Shown here one piece after another: positions 14,797-18,491 of a stretch of DNA of 18,491 nucleotides. The stretch is taken from positions 1 through 18,491 of the forward strand of contig CAZQKI010000087.1 in NCBI GenBank assembly GCA_964592855.1, read 5' to 3'. Within the stretch, counting starts at the first letter, position 1; each line of letters begins with the position of its first letter. Below the pieces are notes generated by a model that was given only the letters and a program-made list of their open reading frames with translations, was not told where the DNA came from and ran no database searches. This stretch comes from JAAYLN01 sp964592855 (GTDB lineage: Bacteria; Verrucomicrobiota; Kiritimatiellia; RFP12; JAAYLN01). Both the position numbers and the translations under genes were made by a program.

Positions 14797-15303
14797 CTAG
14801 GCCGTGGCCTTGCGGTACTTGGCGAGGATGCCGGGCAGGGCGGGCAGTTCCACCTTGCCGTAGATCTCCCCGTTGATCACCATCACCGGAGCCAGGCCGC
14901 AGCAGCCCAGGCAACGGACCGCCTCCAGCGAGAATTCCCCGTCGGGCGTGGTCGCATTCACGCCGATGCCGATCGAGCCCTCCAGCTCGTGCAGCAGATC
15001 GTCGCCGCCGCGGAGGTAGCAGGCCGTCCCCAGACAAACCTGGATGATGTTGCGGCCGGGCTTCTTCAGCTTGAAAAAGTTGTAGAAGGTCACCACGCCG
15101 TAGATTTTGGCGAGCGGGATCTCCAGAAGATCGGCGATCTCGAAGGCGATCTGGCGGGGAATGAACCCGTAGGTCTGCTGGATGCGGTGAAGGACCATGA
15201 CCAGGTTGCCGGGCTTGGACTTCCATTGGGCGATGAAGGCCTTCAGCTCGGGCGTCAGCTTCTCTTTGCCGTCGACGGGCTTGTCTTTGACTTCGGTACT
15301 CAC
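14797..15303 (-). CDS. hndA: NAD(P)-reducing hydrogenase subunit HndA/HydC (NuoE-like)
   Basis: This is the NuoE-like [2Fe-2S] subunit that accompanies HndC/HydB. The 168-aa protein has an N-terminal helical bundle (about 15-80) with LVMVLHRIQQTYGFIPRQIA and the YGVVTFYNFFKL phrase. The thioredoxin-fold cluster site follows: Cys90 and Cys95 in VCLGTACYLRGG, and Cys131 and Cys135 in RCLGCCGLAPVM. All four ligands are present, with an extra Cys134. Its length matches HndA (~170 aa). Translation starts at GTG (15303) with GGGAG 7 bases upstream. It is the first gene of the operon and faces rex across a 238-bp control region. Confidence 0.95.
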   Translation of the reverse strand: MSTEVKDKPVDGKEKLTPELKAFIAQWKSKPGNLVMVLHRIQQTYGFIPRQIAFEIADLLEIPLAKIYGVVTFYNFFKLKKPGRNIIQVCLGTACYLRGGDDLLHELEGSIGIGVNATTPDGEFSLEAVRCLGCCGLAPVMVINGEIYGKVELPALPGILAKYRKATA

Positions 15304-15321
15304 GATGTTCTCCCACGAATG

Positions 15322-15348
15322 GGCCCCTCGCGCAAAGGCGAAAGGGCC
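15322..15348 (-). promoter_or_regulatory. Hairpin in the hnd 5' leader
   Basis: GGCCC (15322-15326) pairs with GGGCC (15344-15348), and inside it TCGC (15328-15331) pairs with GCGA (15338-15341), leaving a 6-base loop. In the minus-strand transcript it follows a run of seven U (15351-15357) and ends about 18 bases before the GTG start of hndA. The U-run lies on the wrong side for a terminator. It may control leader stability or ribosome access. Confidence 0.5.
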
Positions 15349-15362
15349 TTAAAAAAAGCAAT

Positions 15363-15378
15363 TTGGTAAGTTTACCAA
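15363..15378. promoter_or_regulatory. Perfect 16-bp palindrome, candidate Rex operator
   Basis: TTGGTAA-GT-TTACCAA is a perfect inverted repeat in the rex/hndA divergent region. A third half-site, TTGGT (15381-15385), forms an overlapping inverted pair with the ACCAA arm. The known Rex operator is TTGTGAA or TTGTTAA, four bases, then the inverse; this one has a two-base centre and G in place of the second T. It is therefore Rex-like but not canonical. A different regulator is possible. Confidence 0.6.
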
Positions 15379-15397
15379 TTTTGGTGTTATGGAACAA
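15369..15397 (-). promoter_or_regulatory. Weak candidate hnd promoter overlapping the palindrome
   Basis: On the minus strand TTGTTC (15397-15392), a 17-base spacer and TAAACT (15374-15369) would place the palindrome over the -10 box, a repressor-like layout. Matches are only 3/6 and 4/6. Alternatives further upstream are TTTAGA with TATATC ending near 15402, and a perfect TATAAT at 15434-15429 with no good -35. The start of hnd transcription is thus not settled. Confidence 0.25.
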
Positions 15398-15492
15398 GGA
15401 TATAGTCATGCTATTTTATGCTCTAAAGATTATAGTTTACGATGATAAAATCTAAAAATAACAAAACCAAATATCATGTTTTCTGAAATTGC

Positions 15493-15522
15493 GTGACAAT
15501 ATGCCCGCGAATACGCTATAAT
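15493..15522 (+). promoter_or_regulatory. Strong sigma70-like promoter of rex
   Basis: GTGACA (15493-15498, 5/6 to TTGACA), an 18-bp spacer and a perfect TATAAT (15517-15522) lie directly before rex. Transcription would begin near 15529-15530, leaving at most 12 bases of leader. It therefore rules out the in-frame ATG at 15521, which lies inside the -10 box. Confidence 0.7.
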
Positions 15523-15541
15523 GCGAGCCATGCATCCAATC

Positions 15542-16201
15542 ATGTCAAAAGATGTCATAGAGCGATTGTCCCGGTACCGCTCGGTCCTCATGCGACTCAA
15601 ATCGCTAGGTTTTGTCAGGGTCTTCTCGGACAATCTGGCCGATGCGCTGGGTGTATCGGCCTCATTGGTGCGCAAAGACCTCGGTTTGCATGGCATTCGT
15701 GGTGTCAAGCGTGGCGGCTACAACATCGAGACTCTGGTCGAGCGTCTCACCGAGGTGCTCGGCGTCAGCGGCGTCCTGAAGATCGTTGTCGTCGGCTGCG
15801 GTCATATCGGTTCGGCGCTGTTGCGGACCTACGGCGGCAAGCGCCATGGCATCACGGCGGCGGCCGGATTTGACATTAATCCGCAAATCCTCAATCCTAA
15901 CGCCCCTGTTCCGGTTATGGATGTGCACGATTTGATTGATTTCGTCGCGGCCAATACGATTGACGTGGCGGTTCTGTGCGTGCCGGAAGAGGCGGCCGCA
16001 ACGGTGATGGAGCAGGTCCGCAGCTCGCGGATCCGCGGCGTCCTGAATTTCACCGCGGCCCACTTGCGGAGTGATGCGCATTGCCTGGTGCAGACACTCG
16101 ACATCCGCATGGAGATTGAAAAACTATTCTGTCTGGTTGAGATGGCGTCCCGCAAGGACGCCCACGCGGTCGATGATGACCGCAAGGAGAGCGAAGGATG
16201 A
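15542..16201 (+). CDS. rex: Redox-sensing transcriptional regulator Rex
   Basis: Rex binds DNA when NADH/NAD+ is low and releases it when NADH rises, so fermentation and hydrogenase genes turn on. The 219-aa protein has an N-terminal winged helix (about 1-75) with LADALGVSASLVRKDLGLHG and KRGGYNIETL. A Rossmann domain follows, with the NADH-binding GCGHIG (85-90), and a C-terminal helix around RMEIEKLFCLVEM for the domain-swapped dimer. Three in-frame ATGs exist at 15521, 15530 and 15542. The first lies in the -10 box. The third gives the family-like start MSKDVIERLSRYRSVL, while 15530 would be leaderless. No Shine-Dalgarno is visible. The stop overlaps the next ATG (ATGA). A short acidic tail (about 205-219) is unusual. 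Confidence 0.92.
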   Translation: MSKDVIERLSRYRSVLMRLKSLGFVRVFSDNLADALGVSASLVRKDLGLHGIRGVKRGGYNIETLVERLTEVLGVSGVLKIVVVGCGHIGSALLRTYGGKRHGITAAAGFDINPQILNPNAPVPVMDVHDLIDFVAANTIDVAVLCVPEEAAATVMEQVRSSRIRGVLNFTAAHLRSDAHCLVQTLDIRMEIEKLFCLVEMASRKDAHAVDDDRKESEG

Positions 16202-16560
16202 TTGTTGAAGATGTTGCCGGCGTTCTGGGCGGCGCGGTTCTGTACAAGGGCGAAGGCCCGGGGCGTCCCGTCCATCATGTCGTGGCGTCGGATCTGATGA
16301 GCGATGTCTTGCTCGTCGATTCGGACGACATGCTCCTGATCACCTCCCTCGCGAGCGATCAGGTTCTTCGCACGGCGCACATCGTCGGCGCGATGGCCGT
16401 CGTCGTCACCAACGGCAAGCCGCTCCCCTCCACGATGGTCGGCGTGGCCCGCACGCTGGGCATTCCGCTGGTCACCTCGCCCTTGCCGAAATACGAGAGC
16501 TGCGTGCGGATCCATGCGGCGCGCGAATCGGAGAACAGCCGGGGTGCCGATGGACGTTGA
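16198..16560 (+). CDS. DRTGG-domain protein (first copy)
   Basis: The 120-aa protein is a single DRTGG domain, a small alpha/beta module of unknown biochemical role, also found in phosphotransacetylase-like and CBS-containing proteins. Key features are VVASDLMSDVLLV (about 28-40), the ITSLASDQVLRTAHIVGAMAVVVTNG core and VARTLGIPLVTSPLPKYESC, the usual domain end. No membrane segment is present. It overlaps rex by 4 bases (ATGA), so it is translated with rex. A paralogue lies two genes on, at 17579. Such proteins recur beside clostridial [FeFe]-hydrogenase operons. Ligand sensing is a guess from that context. Confidence 0.82.
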   Translation: MIVEDVAGVLGGAVLYKGEGPGRPVHHVVASDLMSDVLLVDSDDMLLITSLASDQVLRTAHIVGAMAVVVTNGKPLPSTMVGVARTLGIPLVTSPLPKYESCVRIHAARESENSRGADGR

Positions 16561-16583
16561 AGGTCCTCAGGGGAAAAACCGCC

Positions 16584-17582
16584 ATGGCCACTGATGCGCC
16601 GCCAGTCGATACCGGGATTGCCGCCGCCGACATTTCGCCGGACCCCGTTCCGGGCGCCGAGGCGTCGCCGCTCGTCCTGCTGGAGATGATTCACCGCCTC
16701 AAGGTGCGCGATGTCATGTGCACCGACATCTTCACCCTGGACCGCCAGGCGCCGTTGAAGCAGGCGCAGGAACTCATGCGCGCCAACAACATCAGCGGCA
16801 TCCCGATCCGCGAATCGGGACGCCTCTACGGTCTCGTCAGCATCGACGACATCATCCGCGCGCTGGAGGGCGGCTACATCCAAGAGACCTGCGGCAGGCA
16901 CATGACCACCCGCCTGATCGTCCTCGAGGACGACATGCCCGTCTCCTTCGCCCTGCGCTACTTCGGACGCTACAAGTATGGCCGGTTCCCCGTCCTCAAC
17001 CGCGGACGCACCCTTGTCGGCATCGTCAGCCAGCGCGATATCAACCGGGTCCTGCTGCGCGAACTGACCCTGGAGGTCGAACGGCTCGAGAGCGCCCACA
17101 AGGGGCTCAACGTCGACACGGGCGAAGGCGAGCATCTCTACCTGCTGTGCGAATACCCGGTCATGAAGCTCAACTTCGAGAACGCCGGCAAGGCCGCCAA
17201 TGAAATCAAGCTGCTCCTGCGCGACCGGCACGTCGACCGGCGCATCGCGCGCCGCATCGCCGTCGCCGCCTACGAACTGGAAATCAACATCTGCGTCCAT
17301 TCCGAGGGAGGAACACTGACCTTCCTGGTCTCCAACGGGCGCGCCGAAATCATCGCCAAGGACACCGGCCCCGGGATGGATGACGTCGAATGGGCCTGTC
17401 GCGACGGCACGTCGACCGCCAATGACTGGATACGCTCGCTCGGCTTCGGCGCCGGCATGGGGCTTCCCAACGCGAAGCGCGTCTCGGACACGTTTGAAAT
17501 CAGCTCGACCCCCGGCAAGGGGACGACCGTCCGCGTCAGCGTCGACCTGCATCTCGGACAAGCCGCGGAGGTGCCCGCATGA
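16584..17582 (+). CDS. Tandem CBS domains fused to a GHKL/anti-sigma-type ATPase
   Basis: The 332-aa protein has an acidic, disordered N-terminus (1-30), two CBS domains (about 41-95 and 105-158) and a HATPase_c domain (about 200-325). CBS landmarks are VRDVMCTDIFTLD, NNISGIPIRESGRLYGLVSIDDI and GRFPVLNRGRTLVGIVSQRDI. ATPase landmarks are the N-box AAYELEINICVH (Glu231, Asn235), DTGPGMDD (260-267) and GFGAGMGLPNAKRV. The ATPase most resembles RsbW/SpoIIAB-like serine kinases and lacks a HisKA domain. CBS pairs commonly bind AMP, ATP or SAM, so this looks like a nucleotide-gated kinase or ATPase; the target is unknown. A TTG at 16557 would overlap the previous stop, but the ATG at 16584 with AGGGGA upstream is preferred. 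The stop overlaps the next gene (ATGA). Confidence 0.85.
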   Translation: MATDAPPVDTGIAAADISPDPVPGAEASPLVLLEMIHRLKVRDVMCTDIFTLDRQAPLKQAQELMRANNISGIPIRESGRLYGLVSIDDIIRALEGGYIQETCGRHMTTRLIVLEDDMPVSFALRYFGRYKYGRFPVLNRGRTLVGIVSQRDINRVLLRELTLEVERLESAHKGLNVDTGEGEHLYLLCEYPVMKLNFENAGKAANEIKLLLRDRHVDRRIARRIAVAAYELEINICVHSEGGTLTFLVSNGRAEIIAKDTGPGMDDVEWACRDGTSTANDWIRSLGFGAGMGLPNAKRVSDTFEISSTPGKGTTVRVSVDLHLGQAAEVPA

Positions 17583-17905
17583 CCTTGAAGGAAGTGGCCG
17601 CCGCCTGCGACGGCGAGATCGTCGTGGCCGTTGACGAAACAATTTCGATCACGGCGGCCTACGCCTCGGATCTGCTGAGCGATGTCATGGGACACGCCCC
17701 CGAAGACTCGGTGCTGATCACGGTGCAGAACCACGTCAATACCATCGCCGTCTGCACCCTCGCCGAAATCCGCGCCATCCTCATCTGCCACGGACGGGAC
17801 ATTCCCGACGCAATGCTCGCCGTGGCGCGCCGCGAGGGCGTGGCCCTGCTCCGAACGCCGCTGGACCAGTTCCACGCCTCCTGCCGCCTGGTCGGATTGG
17901 GCTAA
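17579..17905 (+). CDS. DRTGG-domain protein (second copy)
   Basis: The 108-aa protein is again a single DRTGG domain, divergent from the copy at 16198 but sharing its layout: YASDLLSDVMGHAPEDSVLIT (about 28-48), then HVNTIAVCTLAEIRAILICHG and VARREGVALLRTPLDQFHASC. This copy matches closely the clostridial hydrogenase-neighbour type, which I recall carrying a similar ASDLLS/GDLLS-VMG motif. Its ATG overlaps the CBS-ATPase stop, so the two are likely coupled. It is the last gene of the rex operon, with 9 bases to the convergent propeller gene and no visible terminator. Function unknown. Confidence 0.83.
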   Translation: MTLKEVAAACDGEIVVAVDETISITAAYASDLLSDVMGHAPEDSVLITVQNHVNTIAVCTLAEIRAILICHGRDIPDAMLAVARREGVALLRTPLDQFHASCRLVGLG

Positions 17906-17914
17906 GGTTCGGCC

Positions 17915-18491
17915 TTACGACAGGCATGCCGCCATGTCGGCCACAAACACGTGTCGAGATCCGTTGACGAATGCATTGAACGTGACATACCGCCACGTAC
18001 GATCCCAGGCCGGATGTGGATCGACGCGCAGGACTCCATCCGCGCATGGCTGCTGCGTGTTGATGCGAACGAGAACCTCCTCCGTTCCGCTGGCGAGATC
18101 GATCCACCGGAGGGGTATCGTCCCATCCCCGTAGGATGTCTTCTCACGCGTGTAGGTGTCTGTGAGCAGATGCCGGCCGTCGCGGTGAACCGTGGGGTGA
18201 CCCGATCCGGGGATGTTGTCCAGCATCTTCCGCAGGTCGCTTCCATCGGCGTTGACCTGCACGAAGCGCAGGATGTCGCGGTCGATGGCAAGGTTCATGG
18301 ATATCCGTCGTCCGTCGGGAAACCACGTGCCGTGATGGCCGCCCTTCTCCCACTGTTCAGGTCCGACGGCGCAATGCAACTCGCCACCGTCCAGCGTGCA
18401 GGTCACCCAGGCAAACTTGACGGCTATTTCCCGTCGACCGAAAGCGTTGAAGACCGGATCGCCCTTGGGTTCGTACCAGCGCACGCTTAAC
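17915..18491 (-). CDS. TolB/oligogalacturonate-lyase-like beta-propeller protein (5' end missing)
   Basis: Only the C-terminal ~191 residues are in the window; the frame is open to the right edge, so the start lies outside. It shows propeller-blade repeats: GTWFPDGRRISMNLAID, FVQVNADGSDLRKML, GHPTVHRDGRHLLTD, LRWIDLASGTEEVL and HPAWDRTWRYVTFNAF. The HP-x-DG and HPAW phrases resemble oligogalacturonate-lyase and TolB-like propellers, common in polysaccharide-degrading PVC bacteria. Location cannot be judged without the N-terminus. Enzymatic activity is not established; it could equally be a binding propeller. It converges on the second DRTGG gene and is probably unrelated to the redox locus. 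Confidence 0.7.
   Translation of the reverse strand, partial: LSVRWYEPKGDPVFNAFGRREIAVKFAWVTCTLDGGELHCAVGPEQWEKGGHHGTWFPDGRRISMNLAIDRDILRFVQVNADGSDLRKMLDNIPGSGHPTVHRDGRHLLTDTYTREKTSYGDGTIPLRWIDLASGTEEVLVRINTQQPCADGVLRVDPHPAWDRTWRYVTFNAFVNGSRHVFVADMAACLS

Noticed and set aside
15322..15360. Hairpin next to a run of A/T as an intrinsic terminator
   Set aside because: On the minus strand the U-run comes before the stem, and on the + strand the stem is followed by A rather than T. Neither orientation fits a terminator.
15521..15529. ATG at 15521 as the rex start
   Set aside because: It lies inside the perfect TATAAT -10 box, so the transcript from that promoter would not contain it.
16557..16583. 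TTG start for the CBS-ATPase protein
   Set aside because: It would couple to the previous stop, but TTG is rare and the ATG at 16584 has an upstream AGGGGA. The conserved domains begin far downstream of both, so the choice is not certain.

Overview
The window is a dense, GC-rich stretch of bacterial chromosome. Kdo synthesis (kdsB, kdsA) and LPS-transport genes (lptC-like, lptA-like, lptB) show a Gram-negative, LPS-bearing envelope. A Desulfovibrio Hnd-type [FeFe]-hydrogenase operon under a Rex-family regulator points to an anaerobic fermentative lifestyle. HPr kinase beside hpf and lpt genes, DRTGG-domain proteins and a TolB/oligogalacturonate-lyase-like propeller fit the PVC superphylum best, perhaps Kiritimatiellota or Lentisphaerota. 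The taxon is inference only; there is no rRNA here.

Layout. 1-1257: gene-poor edge with one unrecognised 149-aa protein, a doubtful small proline-rich ORF, a 12-bp tandem repeat, hairpins and a clear sigma70-like promoter. 1258-10138 (+): one uninterrupted run of ten genes, acn - kdsB - kdsA - lptC-like - lptA-like - lptB - hpf - hprK - ptsH - ptsI, mostly overlapping or a few bases apart, closed by two hairpins. 10209-15303 (-): hydrogenase operon hndA - GHKL ATPase - hndB - hndC - hndD. 15304-15541: AT-rich divergent control region with a perfect 16-bp palindrome, a 5'-UTR hairpin and a strong rex promoter. 15542-17905 (+): rex - DRTGG protein - CBS/CBS/HATPase protein - DRTGG protein. 17915-18491 (-): the 3' part of a beta-propeller protein that runs off the window.

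How it works together. The long left operon links a TCA-cycle enzyme, Kdo/LPS export, ribosome hibernation and the HprK/HPr/EI phosphorelay. It resembles the lptA-lptB-rpoN-hpf-ptsN neighbourhood of Proteobacteria, but rpoN and ptsN are absent and hprK/ptsH/ptsI take their place. The right half is a fermentation-redox module. A four-subunit NAD(P)-linked [FeFe] hydrogenase faces a Rex (NADH/NAD+) sensor across a shared control region. Around it lie two ATPase-domain proteins and two DRTGG proteins of unknown function that look like a dedicated nucleotide-sensing or regulatory accessory set.

The most interesting parts are this accessory set, the palindrome in the divergent promoter region, and the repeated CGTGGG-type elements around the acn promoter.
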